64,000 nucleotides of DNA, from assembly GCA_963811635.1 (NCBI GenBank), contig CAWESB010000011.1:172857-236856 (forward strand). The letters are read 5' to 3'. Under the pieces are notes generated by a model. That model was not told where the DNA came from and did not search any database. It was given only the letters and a program-made list of their open reading frames with translations. Positions 16,391 to 24,958 of the stretch are shown here, piece after piece (the stretch's first letter is position 1; each line of letters opens with the position of its first letter). A program made the position numbers and the translations under genes. The stretch comes from JAIBJN01 sp963811635 (lineage in GTDB: Bacteria > Actinomycetota > Thermoleophilia > Gaiellales > Gaiellaceae).

Positions 16391-17484
16391 TGGACCTCTT
16401 CTGGCACGACGACGCGCTGCGCCACGACACCGGGAGCGGGCTCTTCGAGCAGCCTCCGTCACCGCTCCTCGACGTGCAGGAGCTGCATCCCGAGAACGCG
16501 GTGCGGATCCGCAACATGAAGGCAATCCTCGAGCGCGGGCCGCTCGCCGAGCACGTTCGCCGCCGCGAGGGACGGCAGGCGGGCCCCGACGAGCTGCTGC
16601 TCGTCCACGACCCCGGCTACGTCGAATCGGTCCGCGACTTCTGCCTCGGCGGCGGGGGCATCCTCACCTGGTCGACCCCGGTCTCCCCGGATTCGTGGGA
16701 CGCCGCGCTCGCGGCCGCCGGCACGACCCTGGCCGCGTGCGAGGCCGTCCTCGCCGGCGAGACCGACGTCGCCTACGCGCTCGTGCGCCCGCCCGGCCAC
16801 CACGCCCAGCCCGCCCGGGCGGACGGCTACTGCCTCTTCAACAACATTGCGCTGGCCGCGGAGCATGCCCGCCGGCGCGGCGTCGACCGCGTCGCCATCC
16901 TCGACTGGGACGTCCATCACGGCAACGGCACGCAGGAGTGCTTCTACGACCGCGACGACGTCCTCACGGTGTCGCTGCACATGCGGCACGGCTCCTGGGG
17001 CGAGGCGCATCCTCAGACCGGCGCCCCGGACGAGGTCGGGGCGGGCGGCGGGACGGGCTTCAACGTGAACGTGGAGCTGCCCGTCGGCACCGGGGACGGG
17101 GGCTACCTGCGGGCATTCGAGGAGATCGTCGCGCCGGTCGTCGATCGCTTCGAGCCAGGCCTGCTGCTCGTCGCGTGCGGCCAGGACGCGAACCAGTTCG
17201 ACCCGAACGGCAGGCAGTGCGTCAGCATGGACGGCTTCCGCCGCCTGGGCGAGGCGACGCGGGCCCTGGCCGAGCGCCACTCGGGCGGCCACGTCGTGCT
17301 CGCACAGGAGGGCGGCTACGCGCGGACCTACTCGGCGTTCTGCCTGCATTCCACGCTCGCCGGCCTGCTCGGCGTCGAGGGTGGGCTCGAGGATCCCTGC
17401 GCCTACCTCCCGGACGACCCCGCCCACGCCGACCAGGAGCTCGCTGCCGTCCGGGCCGCGCTCGCCCCATACTGGGCGTTGTGA
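16390..17484 (+). CDS. Histone deacetylase-family (acetylpolyamine-type) amidohydrolase
   Basis: A 364-residue zinc amidohydrolase of the HDAC/AcuC/AphA superfamily. Visible: RPPGHHAQ (catalytic His pair), LDWDVHHGNGTQ (zinc Asp and His), CGQDANQFDPNG (zinc Asp) and QEGGYA near the C-terminus. Bacterial members remove acetyl groups from polyamines or acetoin-pathway proteins. The surrounding aminotransferase, aldehyde dehydrogenase, amidase and Pot transporter favour acetylpolyamine deacetylation, but this is inference. The ATG at 16390 overlaps the MFS stop (TGATG); the 3' end overlaps the next gene as GTGA. Confidence 0.9.
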   Translation: MDLFWHDDALRHDTGSGLFEQPPSPLLDVQELHPENAVRIRNMKAILERGPLAEHVRRREGRQAGPDELLLVHDPGYVESVRDFCLGGGGILTWSTPVSPDSWDAALAAAGTTLAACEAVLAGETDVAYALVRPPGHHAQPARADGYCLFNNIALAAEHARRRGVDRVAILDWDVHHGNGTQECFYDRDDVLTVSLHMRHGSWGEAHPQTGAPDEVGAGGGTGFNVNVELPVGTGDGGYLRAFEEIVAPVVDRFEPGLLLVACGQDANQFDPNGRQCVSMDGFRRLGEATRALAERHSGGHVVLAQEGGYARTYSAFCLHSTLAGLLGVEGGLEDPCAYLPDDPAHADQELAAVRAALAPYWAL

Positions 17485-18038
17485 GGTTGCGCCTGCTCGC
17501 GCTCGCCGTCGTCCTCGTAGCGACCGCCTGCGGCTCGGGGGACACCGACGCGGCGCCCCCGCCGACGCTGGGCGCCGCGGCGCTCCCCGAGCTGGACAGC
17601 CACGCGCGCACCCTCGACGCGGCCGCCGTCGCATTCGACGCGCTGGAACCGGCCTCCCTGGAGGAGTTGCTCGCCACGTCCGGCTACCGCACCGGAAGGG
17701 AGCGGGAGTTCTCCGGGAAGACGAAGACGTTCGACCACGTCGTCGCCCGGACGCTGGTCTTCGACAGCGAGGAGGGCGCCCTCGCCTACCTGGGCTGGTT
17801 GCGCGGGCACGGAGACGACGTGCTGGGCCGGGCCGAGCCGGCGGCGGTCGCCCCGCCCGGCGACGCCGGCGTGGCCTTCATGCTCGAGCACTGCGGGACC
17901 TGCAAGAAGGAGCTGCCGACCTTCCTTGCCGGCTGGAGGCGAGGGGAGACGGTCCTGACCCTGCTCGCCGCCGGCTCGGGCGCCAACCCCGCCCGCTTCT
18001 CCGCCCTCGCCCGCGAGCACGACCAGGCCTCGACATGA
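17481..18038 (+). CDS. Small lipoprotein of unknown function
   Basis: A 185-residue protein starting VRLRLLALAVVLVATACGSG, a short signal with a lipobox-like VATAC, so the mature protein probably begins at Cys-17 anchored to the membrane. The rest is a soluble domain with a Cys-x-x-Cys (EHCGTCKKE) and repeated small charged helices. No family is recognised. It overlaps the upstream amidohydrolase (GTGA) and the downstream amidase (ATGA), so it is in the same operon. Confidence 0.75.
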   Translation: MRLRLLALAVVLVATACGSGDTDAAPPPTLGAAALPELDSHARTLDAAAVAFDALEPASLEELLATSGYRTGREREFSGKTKTFDHVVARTLVFDSEEGALAYLGWLRGHGDDVLGRAEPAAVAPPGDAGVAFMLEHCGTCKKELPTFLAGWRRGETVLTLLAAGSGANPARFSALAREHDQAST

Positions 18039-18877
18039 GCATGGTCCGCATCGCTTGCGCCCAGGTCGGCCCGACGGTGGGTGAGGTGGAGAGGAACCGG
18101 CGGCTGGCGCGGGAGGCCATCCGCGAGGCGCTGGCGGCGGGCGCGCAGATCGTCGTGCTCCCGGAGCTGGTCACGTCGGGCTACGTCTTCGACTCCCTCG
18201 AGGAGGCCCGCTCCTGCGCCGAGCCGGCGGACGGCCCTTCCCTCCACGCCTGGGCGGAGGAAGCCGCCGCCGGCGACGCGATCGTCGTCGGGGGGTTCTG
18301 CGAGCTGGGCGCCGGCGGGACGCTCCACAACTCGGCCGCCGTGGTCGGCTCGAGCGGGGTCCTGACCGTCTATCGCAAGATCCACCTCTGGGACCGCGAG
18401 CGGCTGTTCTTCGAGCCGGGGTCGGAGCCGGCGCCGGTCGTGGAGACGCCGTGGGGCCGGATCGGCGTGGGCGTCTGCTACGACCTCAACTTCCCCGAGC
18501 TCGCGCGCGGCCTCGCGCTCGCCGGGGCCGACCTGGTGGCGCTGCCCGCGAACTTCCCGCGCTATCCGCGCCCCGAGGGCGAGCGCCCGATGGAGGTCAC
18601 GCTCGCGATGGCGACGGCGCACCTGAACCACGCCTTCATGGCGGTCTGCGATCGCTGCGGCCCCGAGCGCGGAGCCGAGTGGGTGGGCGGAAGCGTCGTC
18701 TGCGACGAATGGGGCTGGGTCCTGGCCGGCCCGCCGCCCGGCTTCGGCCCCGGGCTCGTTGTCGCGGACTGCGACCTCGCCCGCGCCCGGGAGAAGGCCT
18801 GGAACGAGCGGAACGACGTCTTCGGCGACCGGCGGCCGGACCTCTATCGGCTCGGCAAGCGGGCGCCGGCCTCCTGA
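18035..18877 (+). CDS. Nitrilase-superfamily carbon-nitrogen hydrolase
   Basis: A 280-residue cytoplasmic amidase. The catalytic triad is visible: Glu in IVVLPELVTSGY, Lys in VYRKIHLWD and Cys in GVGVCYDLNFPELARG. The family includes N-carbamoylputrescine amidase, beta-ureidopropionase and omega-amidase; in this setting an amine-derived amide is plausible. The first ATG (18035) overlaps the preceding stop as ATGA; a second ATG two codons on (MVRIACAQVG) is equally possible. Its last 34 bases overlap the convergent flavin oxidoreductase gene. Confidence 0.9.
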   Translation: MSMVRIACAQVGPTVGEVERNRRLAREAIREALAAGAQIVVLPELVTSGYVFDSLEEARSCAEPADGPSLHAWAEEAAAGDAIVVGGFCELGAGGTLHNSAAVVGSSGVLTVYRKIHLWDRERLFFEPGSEPAPVVETPWGRIGVGVCYDLNFPELARGLALAGADLVALPANFPRYPRPEGERPMEVTLAMATAHLNHAFMAVCDRCGPERGAEWVGGSVVCDEWGWVLAGPPPGFGPGLVVADCDLARAREKAWNERNDVFGDRRPDLYRLGKRAPAS

Positions 18878-20757
18878 GCGGCGAGCGTTCCCTCGAGAAT
18901 CGCCTCCTCCAGGCCCCGCGGGCCGAGGCAGTCGCCCGCCTCGTGCACCTCGAAGCCGGCTTCGGCCAGGGATGCTGCGAGGACGCGGTCGGGGACCCGG
19001 CCCAGCGCGAGCACGAGCAGGTCGGCCGGAAGCTCCGACTCGACCTCCGGCGCGAAGAGGTTCCGAAAGCGCACGCGGCCTCGCTCGGCCCCGACGAGCT
19101 CCAGATGGTGCGCGACGCGGACGCCGGCGCGGTAGAGGCGCGCCGCGTACAGGTTCCGCTGGTACTGATGGAGCGTCTCGCCCAGCGCGGCCGACCCGAC
19201 GGCCACGGTGACGTCGTTGCCGGCCGCCTCGAGGAGGTCGGCGCAGGCCAGGCCCGAGGCGTCTCCACCCCAGTCCGCCACGAGGACCCGCCGGCCGCGG
19301 GGTCGTGAACCGCGGAGGACGTCCCACGCCTGCGCAACCTCCACCCCCGCAAGCGAGAAGTCGGGATTGTGCGGCCGCGCGCCGGTGGCGATGACGACCG
19401 CGTCGGGCGCCAGCGCGGCCACGCTCTCGGCGTCACTCTCCGTCTCGAGGCGGGTCTCGACGTTCCCGCCTTCGAGCAGGCGCCGGTAGTTGCGGGTCAG
19501 CGAGCGCGCGAGCTCGGCGTGCATCGGCGCCGCGCCGGCCAACGCGACCTGGCCGCCGATTCGGTCGCTCCGCTCGAACAGCACGACCTCGTGCCCGGCC
19601 GCCGCCGCCTCGGCGGCCGCGGCGAGGCCGGCGGGGCCTCCGCCCACGACGACGATGCGCCGCCGGGCCGTGGAGCGCGCCGGCGCGCCCAGGGTGCGCT
19701 CGCGGCCCGTGCGCGGGTTCTGCGCGCAGGCGATGGGGGTGCCGGCGTGGTAATGCGCGATGCACGCGTTGCAGGCGATGCAGCGGAGGACGTCGGCGAG
19801 TCGTCCCTCCCGCGCCTTGCGCGGCAGGTCCGGATCGGTGATGAGCGCGCGGGTCATCCCCGTGGCGTCGCAGCGCCCGTCGGCGACGAGCCGGTCCGCC
19901 TCGACGGGATCGATGATTCGCGACGTGGCGACCAGCGGTGGGCCCACGCGGAACGGCGCCGTCAGCGCAGCGACCGCGTTCTCGGGCAGGGGCGGCGGCG
20001 GCACGATGCCGGTCGAGCCTCGGTACGTGGAGGAGGCACCGAGGGCGACGCTGACGTAGTCCACCGACCCGGCCACGCGGGCGACGACCGCCGCCGCGGC
20101 CTCCGAGTCCGCAGAGAGGCGGACGCCGACCGCGACGCCGGGCGCCGCCGCGCGCACGGCGGCGAGCACTGCGAGCAGGAAGCGAGGCGGCTCGGCCCAC
20201 TCGTCGTCACGCCGGTTCAGCCCGGGCGTGAAGAACTGCGCGGCGAGGTACTCGTGCGCGGCCGAGATCTCGATGCCGTCGAGGCCCGCCTGGGCGACCA
20301 GCGCCGCCGACCGTGCGAACCCCTCGACGATGGAGTCGATCTCCCCCGCCGAGAGCGCGCGCGGCTCGACGTGGAAGCGGAGGCTCGGGAGCGCCGACGG
20401 AGCGAGCGCGGGCGCACGAGGGGGACTGGAGATCTGCTCCCGTCCGCCGTGGAAGAGCTGCGCGAAGAGCCGCGTCCCGTGCGCGTGCACTGCGTCGGCG
20501 ACGCGCGCCAGCGCCGGCACGATCTCCTCCCGGTACCCGGCGAGCGTATGCGGAGTCAGCAGCCCGGACGGGTGCACGGCCGTTGCCTCGAGGACGATCA
20601 GCCCGGTGCCTCCCCGCGCGCGGGCCTCGTGGTAGGCGACGAAGTCCACGGTCGGCAGGTGCTCGTGGACGAGGGTCGTCTGGTGGGCTGTCGAGACGAT
20701 CCGATTCGGGAGCTCGACCGGCCCGACGCGAAGCGGGCTGAAGAGCGTATCGAGCAC
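18844..20757 (-). CDS. FeS flavoprotein oxidoreductase (OYE/2,4-dienoyl-CoA reductase/TMADH type)
   Basis: A 637-residue two-part enzyme. Residues 1-340 form an FMN TIM barrel of the old yellow enzyme family (LFSPLRVGPVELPNRIV, QLFHGGR, SAAHEYLAAQFFTPGLNRR). A 4Fe-4S motif CIACNACIAHYHAGTPIAC (Cys-x2-Cys-x2-Cys-x11-Cys) follows, then an FAD/NAD(P) part with VVVGGGPAGLAAAAEAAAAG. Relatives reduce enoyl compounds or demethylate amines such as trimethylamine. HEY replaces the commoner barrel His-Gly-Ala-H motif. The GTG at 20757 has a strong ribosome-binding site (AAAGGAGG). It converges on and overlaps the amidase gene, and is divergent from the secreted protein gene. Confidence 0.9.
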   Translation of the reverse strand: MLDTLFSPLRVGPVELPNRIVSTAHQTTLVHEHLPTVDFVAYHEARARGGTGLIVLEATAVHPSGLLTPHTLAGYREEIVPALARVADAVHAHGTRLFAQLFHGGREQISSPPRAPALAPSALPSLRFHVEPRALSAGEIDSIVEGFARSAALVAQAGLDGIEISAAHEYLAAQFFTPGLNRRDDEWAEPPRFLLAVLAAVRAAAPGVAVGVRLSADSEAAAAVVARVAGSVDYVSVALGASSTYRGSTGIVPPPPLPENAVAALTAPFRVGPPLVATSRIIDPVEADRLVADGRCDATGMTRALITDPDLPRKAREGRLADVLRCIACNACIAHYHAGTPIACAQNPRTGRERTLGAPARSTARRRIVVVGGGPAGLAAAAEAAAAGHEVVLFERSDRIGGQVALAGAAPMHAELARSLTRNYRRLLEGGNVETRLETESDAESVAALAPDAVVIATGARPHNPDFSLAGVEVAQAWDVLRGSRPRGRRVLVADWGGDASGLACADLLEAAGNDVTVAVGSAALGETLHQYQRNLYAARLYRAGVRVAHHLELVGAERGRVRFRNLFAPEVESELPADLLVLALGRVPDRVLAASLAEAGFEVHEAGDCLGPRGLEEAILEGTLAAQEAGARLPSR

Positions 20758-20827
20758 GCTCCGCCTCCTTTCTCGGTGGCTCCGAGCGGGTTGCTCGCGT
20801 GACGGGGCGGTGATAGTACCGTCCGGC

Positions 20828-21292
20828 ATGAGGCGGGTCGCCCTCCTCGCCGCGGGCCCAGCCGCGCTGGTCGCCGCGATCTGGGTCCTTGCCGCTTCGG
20901 CGGGAGGGAGCGTTGCGCCGCCGCCGTGCGGGAGTGAACGGCCCCGCGGGCTGCCCGGGGAAGCCGCGGAGCTGACGGCCGGCGAAGGGATCTGGTCGGC
21001 CTGGCTCGCCTACCCGCCGATCGCGGGCGAGGCGATCACGGTGCTCTGGCGGGCGGAGGGCGACGTGCCGGGACCGCTCGAGCTCTCGGGCGCCGACGCC
21101 AACGGCCACCGGCTGGCGGTGGAGTTCGGGCCCTCGCCGGTCCTCCCCCAGCTCCGCGGAGGCGGCCTCGCCTGGCCGCGCCCGGGCCGTGAGTGGGGCT
21201 CGCGCGTGCTCTTCCCCCAGCCGGGGTGCTGGCGGCTCGTGGTCGACGCCGGCGGACGCAGGGGCGAGCTCGTGCTCTGGGTCTCCTCCTAG
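20828..21292 (+). CDS. Small secreted protein of unknown function
   Basis: A 154-residue protein with an N-terminal export segment (RRVALLAAGPAALVAAIWVLAASAGG) and a mature domain with two cysteines (PPPCGSE and PQPGCWRL) and many beta-type strands ending in GELVLWVSS. It looks like an Ig-like or beta-sandwich secreted protein but no family is recognised. The ATG at 20828 puts the signal at the N-terminus. It converges on the tetR gene with a 4-base overlap. Confidence 0.75.
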   Translation: MRRVALLAAGPAALVAAIWVLAASAGGSVAPPPCGSERPRGLPGEAAELTAGEGIWSAWLAYPPIAGEAITVLWRAEGDVPGPLELSGADANGHRLAVEFGPSPVLPQLRGGGLAWPRPGREWGSRVLFPQPGCWRLVVDAGGRRGELVLWVSS

Positions 21293-21943
21293 CCGAGCGC
21301 GGCGGCGCGCTCGAGCGCCTCGTGCGAGACCTGCAGCTCGTCGGCCGCGAAGCGGATCAGAAGGGCGCGCATGCGCTCGGGAGTCATCCACGGCTGGCCG
21401 AGGACGGCCTTCAGGCCGAGCCCGTCGACGACCGCGACCAGCCGGTCCGCCGCCTCCTCAGGAGGCGCGGCCGGCCGGAAGACGCCGTTCGCCGTCCCGG
21501 AACGCACGATCTCGACGAAGTAGCCGCGCCAGCGCGAGTCGATGGTGGCGCCGTCCGCGATCAGGCTCGGGCCGGTGGAGGATCCAGCCCCACAGCTCGA
21601 GGAAGAAGACCCACTCCTCGCGCGCCGGTCCGGGGTAGGGAATGGACAGCTCGAGGAGGGTCCCGAGGCGCGCGAGGTCGTCGGCCTCGTGGCCCAGGAG
21701 CTCGTCGATCCGATCGTACGGCCGCTCGTTCGCCCACTTGAGCGCGGCGATGAGCACGTCCTCCTTCGTCTCGAAGTAGTAGTGGACGGTGCCCGTCGAC
21801 GTGCCGGCCTCGGCCGCGATGTCGGCAATCCGAGTCGCGTCGGCCCCGCGCCGGACGATCACCCGGCCCGCGGCGGCGAGAATCGCCTCCGCCGTTGGCC
21901 TGCTCGTCCCTGGCACGGTCGCTTTGTTGGCCATGGTGTCCAT
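21289..21943 (-). pseudogene. TetR-family regulator with one frame break
   Basis: N-terminal frame: a clear TetR helix-turn-helix (ILAAAGRVIVRRGADATRIADIAAEAG then STGTVHYYFETKEDVLIAAL), running to LELWGWILHRP. The C-terminal ligand-domain half (SLIADGATIDSRW to the end) is in a different frame. The switch lies near 21566-21575; the total length is 655 bases, one more than 218 codons, so a single inserted base explains it. It may be a true mutation or a sequence error. Start is at 21943 or ATG 21934, the second having better spacing from GGGGGG. Divergent from the Pot transporter genes and beside a palindrome, it is probably their repressor. Confidence 0.8.
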
Positions 21944-21979
21944 TCCCCCCGTCCGCCGATCTTCTTAATCTCTAACTCC

Positions 21980-21997
21980 TGACTGACGGGTCAGTCA
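21980..21997. promoter_or_regulatory. Palindromic TetR-type operator
   Basis: Perfect 7-base arms TGACTGA (21980-21986) and TCAGTCA (21991-21997) around CGGG, in the 78-base space between the divergent tetR gene and the solute-binding protein gene. Size and symmetry are typical of TetR operators, and the position would let one dimer control both directions. Confidence 0.7.
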
Positions 21998-22021
21998 ACC
22001 TAGCGCTCGAGGAGGCTTTTG

Positions 22022-23206
22022 ATGGGCAAGGAGCACGAGGAGCGGAGCGAGAGGCGGCTGGGGCGGGACGACTTCCTTCGGTTGAGCGCGCTGACCGTGG
22101 GGACCGGCGTCCTCGCGGCCTGCGGGGCCGAGGACGCGCCCGAGCCGTCGGCCGGTGGGTCGCAGCCGACGCCGACGGAGCCGGTGGCGCGGCCGCCGAT
22201 CGAACAGGAACCAGGCGATCTCGAGGTGTTCGAGTGGGCAGGCTACGAATATCCCGCCTACGGCGGCAAGGACGGCGTGCTCAAGCCGTACGTCGACGAG
22301 TACGGCAAGCCGAAGTTCACCTTCCTGACGTCGGACGATCAGGCGCTCGGCAAGGTGCGGGCGGGCTACCGGCCCGACATGGTGCACCCGTGCGTCGACT
22401 ACACCGGTAACTGGGTCGAGATGGGCGTCGTCCAGCCGTGGGACCCGTCGCTGATATCGAACTTCGCCGACCTGGAGGAGCCGCTCGTCAAGGGCGGCCA
22501 GATCGACGGCCAGCAGTACTTCATCCCGGCCGACTGGGGCTTCTCCTCGCCGCTCTACCGCGCGGACAAGGTCGAGCCAGATGGGGAGGAGTCCTGGACG
22601 CTCTTCTACGACGACCGCTACGAGGGGAAAATCTCCTGGTGGGACAGCCCGCTCGAGAACTTCGTCATCTGGGGCTACGTCAACGGCATCGAGAACCCGT
22701 GGGAAATGACCGACGACGAGCTCGACGAGGCGCGCGACTTCCTCATGTCGAAGAAGCACCTGTGCCGGAACTTCTGGTCCTCGCAGACCGACCTCGACGC
22801 CGACATCGCCGCCGGCAACATCTGGATCGCGTACGCGTGGGCGGGCTCCTACGCCGCCGCGAAGGAAGCCAAGCTCGACGTCGTCTACAGCGACCCGAAG
22901 GAGGGGCGCCTGGGCTGGAACTGCGGCTTCGTGCTCATGGCAGACACGGAGAACTTCCGCCACGCCCACGAGTTCGTCGACGCCTGGTCGAGCGTCGAGT
23001 CGGCCGAGTGGATCATCAACAACTACGCCTACGGGCACGCGAACACGACCGTCGACCTCGCGAACGTTCCCGAGGACTACGTCGCCGTGTTCCATCTCGA
23101 CGATCCCACGGCTCGTGAGGAGCCGAACGCGCACTACTCGCGGCCGGTCTCGACCGAGCGCCGGGCCGCGTACGCCCAGCGCTGGGACGAGGTGAAGGCC
23201 GCCTAG
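22022..23206 (+). CDS. Polyamine-type ABC transporter, solute-binding lipoprotein
   Basis: A 394-residue PotD/PotF-family binding protein. The N-terminus has RRLGRDDFLRLSALTVGTGVLAAC: a degenerate twin-arginine-like stretch, a hydrophobic segment and a lipobox (LAAC). The mature part begins a type II periplasmic fold at LEVFEWAGYEYP, a form of the family's N-terminal strand, and includes VPYFIP-like YFIPADWGFSS and FSVESAEWIINNYAYGH. It should capture a cationic amine outside the membrane. Start ATG 22022 follows GAGGAGG (22009-22015); TTG 22019 is a weaker option. First gene of a three-gene operon. Confidence 0.92.
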   Translation: MGKEHEERSERRLGRDDFLRLSALTVGTGVLAACGAEDAPEPSAGGSQPTPTEPVARPPIEQEPGDLEVFEWAGYEYPAYGGKDGVLKPYVDEYGKPKFTFLTSDDQALGKVRAGYRPDMVHPCVDYTGNWVEMGVVQPWDPSLISNFADLEEPLVKGGQIDGQQYFIPADWGFSSPLYRADKVEPDGEESWTLFYDDRYEGKISWWDSPLENFVIWGYVNGIENPWEMTDDELDEARDFLMSKKHLCRNFWSSQTDLDADIAAGNIWIAYAWAGSYAAAKEAKLDVVYSDPKEGRLGWNCGFVLMADTENFRHAHEFVDAWSSVESAEWIINNYAYGHANTTVDLANVPEDYVAVFHLDDPTAREEPNAHYSRPVSTERRAAYAQRWDEVKAA

Positions 23207-23219
23207 CCTCGCGGCGGAC

Positions 23220-24131
23220 ATGGCCGTCGAGGCCCGGAAGATCGAGACGGCGGCGCCGGCCCCCGGCGGGGCGTCCCGGCGTCATACCGGCCTGGTCACG
23301 ACCGGCCTGCTGTCGCTGCCCGTCCTCTGGCTCGCCGTCTTCTTCCTCGTCCCGGTCGTTCTCATCTTCCTGTACAGCGTCAACGTCTTCGCCTTCTTCC
23401 CGGGGACGCAGGGGTTCACCCTCGACGCCTGGAAGAACTTCCTCGACGGGTCGCCCTTCCTCGACCTCTTCTGGAAGAGCATCCGCATGTCGCTGATCAT
23501 CTCCGTGGTCGCGGTCGCCGCCGCCTACCCGATCGCCTACTACATCGCGCTCGTCGCCTCGAAGCGAAAGTACGTGCTCCTGCTCCTCATCCTCGCGCCC
23601 TTCCTCGTCAGCTACTTCCTGCGCCTGCTCGCGTGGAAGGTCATCCTCGGTGACCAGGGCGTCATCAACTCGTTCCTCATGTGGACAGGCATCCGGGACG
23701 AGCCGGTCACCTGGCTCCTCTACAGCCAGTTCGCCGTGATCCTGACGCTGATCTACGTTTACATACCGTTCGTCGCGCTGCCCATCTTCGCCTCGCTCGA
23801 GGCGCTCGACCGCCGCCTCCTCGAGGCGGCTTCGGACCTGGGTGCGAGCCGCTGGCAGGCCTTCCGCAAGGTGACGCTGCCCCTCTCCCTGCCCGGAGTG
23901 ATCGCGGCTTTCATCTTCGTCTTCATCCCGACGATCGGCGAGTACTTCGCGCCCCTCCTCGTCGGCGGCGTCGACGGGACCATGTTCGGGAACGCGATCG
24001 CGGACCAGTTCGGCCAGAGCCTCAACTGGCTGAACGGCTCCGTCCTCTCGTTCTTCCTGCTCGTCGTCGTCGCGGTGCTGATGGGCGTCTTCGCCCGCTT
24101 CCTCACGGTCCGACGGGTGGCGACGGGCTAG
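23220..24131 (+). CDS. Polyamine-type ABC transporter permease (PotB/PotH-like)
   Basis: A 303-residue membrane protein with six main hydrophobic helices after a soluble N-terminal tail. The EAA loop that contacts the ATPase is visible as LEAASDLGASRWQAFRKVTLP. Hydrophobic segments include LSLPVLWLAVFFLVPVVLIF and the final FFLLVVVAVLMGVFARF. It forms the channel with the next gene. It lies 13 bases after the binding protein and its TAG shares a base with the GTG of the second permease. Confidence 0.93.
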   Translation: MAVEARKIETAAPAPGGASRRHTGLVTTGLLSLPVLWLAVFFLVPVVLIFLYSVNVFAFFPGTQGFTLDAWKNFLDGSPFLDLFWKSIRMSLIISVVAVAAAYPIAYYIALVASKRKYVLLLLILAPFLVSYFLRLLAWKVILGDQGVINSFLMWTGIRDEPVTWLLYSQFAVILTLIYVYIPFVALPIFASLEALDRRLLEAASDLGASRWQAFRKVTLPLSLPGVIAAFIFVFIPTIGEYFAPLLVGGVDGTMFGNAIADQFGQSLNWLNGSVLSFFLLVVVAVLMGVFARFLTVRRVATG

Positions 24132-24958
24132 TGGCGACGCCGGCGATGGACATCGCGGTCTCGCGCAACGGCAAGCGCGTCCTCAACGTCTGGTTCGTGA
24201 TCCTCGTGATCTTCCTCTACACGCCGCTGGCCCTCCTGCTCATGTTCTCGTTCAACGACAACAACCTGCCGGTCTTCCCGCTGCGGGGCTTCACCACCCA
24301 GGCCTATCAGGACTTCGCCGCCAACACGGAGCTCCGCGCCTCGGTCGTCACGAGCGCGAAGGTGGCCGCGATCGCGAGCCTGTTCGCCGTGCTGCTCGGC
24401 CTGCTCGCGGCGATCGTGCTCGTGCGCAGACGGGTGGTCGGGAAGTCGGCCGCCTCCGCCCTTCTCCTGAGCCCGCTCGTGGTCCCCTACATCGCGCTCG
24501 CCATCGGCCTGCTCGTCTTCTTCAACGAGGTGAGCATGCCGCTCGGCATCCCGAGCCTCGTCATGGGCCACGTCGTGCTCGCGATCCCGTACACCATCCT
24601 CGTGGTCGTACCCCGCCTCGAGCGCCTCGACATCCGTCTCGAAGAAGCGGCGCGCGACCTCGGCGCCGGCTGGTTCCAGACCTTCCGCCTGATCACGCTT
24701 CCGCTCCTCCTGCCCGCGCTGGTTTCCGCCTACATCGTGGCGTTCGTGCTCTCCTTCGACGAGGTCGTCGTAGCCTCATTCATCAACGGAGACACGACGA
24801 CGTTCCCGCTCTACCTTCTGTCGCAGCTCCGCTTCCCGACGCTGCTTCCGCAGGTGATCGCCGTCGCGTGCATCGTCATGGCGGCCTCCGTGCTGCTCCT
24901 CATCGGAGCCGAGATCGGGCGCCGCATCGTCGAGCGGCGCCTCGGTACCGAGCTCTAG
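24131..24958 (+). CDS. Polyamine-type ABC transporter permease (PotC/PotI-like)
   Basis: A 275-residue membrane protein, second half of the channel. It starts at GTG 24131, sharing a base with the stop of the first permease (TAGTG). Six helices are evident, and the EAA loop reads LEEAARDLGAGWFQTFRLITLP. FSFNDNNLPVFPLRGFT after helix 1 is characteristic of PotC-type permeases. It converges on the ATPase gene, with which it shares four bases (CTAG) at the stops, so the ATPase is transcribed separately. Confidence 0.93.
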   Translation: MATPAMDIAVSRNGKRVLNVWFVILVIFLYTPLALLLMFSFNDNNLPVFPLRGFTTQAYQDFAANTELRASVVTSAKVAAIASLFAVLLGLLAAIVLVRRRVVGKSAASALLLSPLVVPYIALAIGLLVFFNEVSMPLGIPSLVMGHVVLAIPYTILVVVPRLERLDIRLEEAARDLGAGWFQTFRLITLPLLLPALVSAYIVAFVLSFDEVVVASFINGDTTTFPLYLLSQLRFPTLLPQVIAVACIVMAASVLLLIGAEIGRRIVERRLGTEL

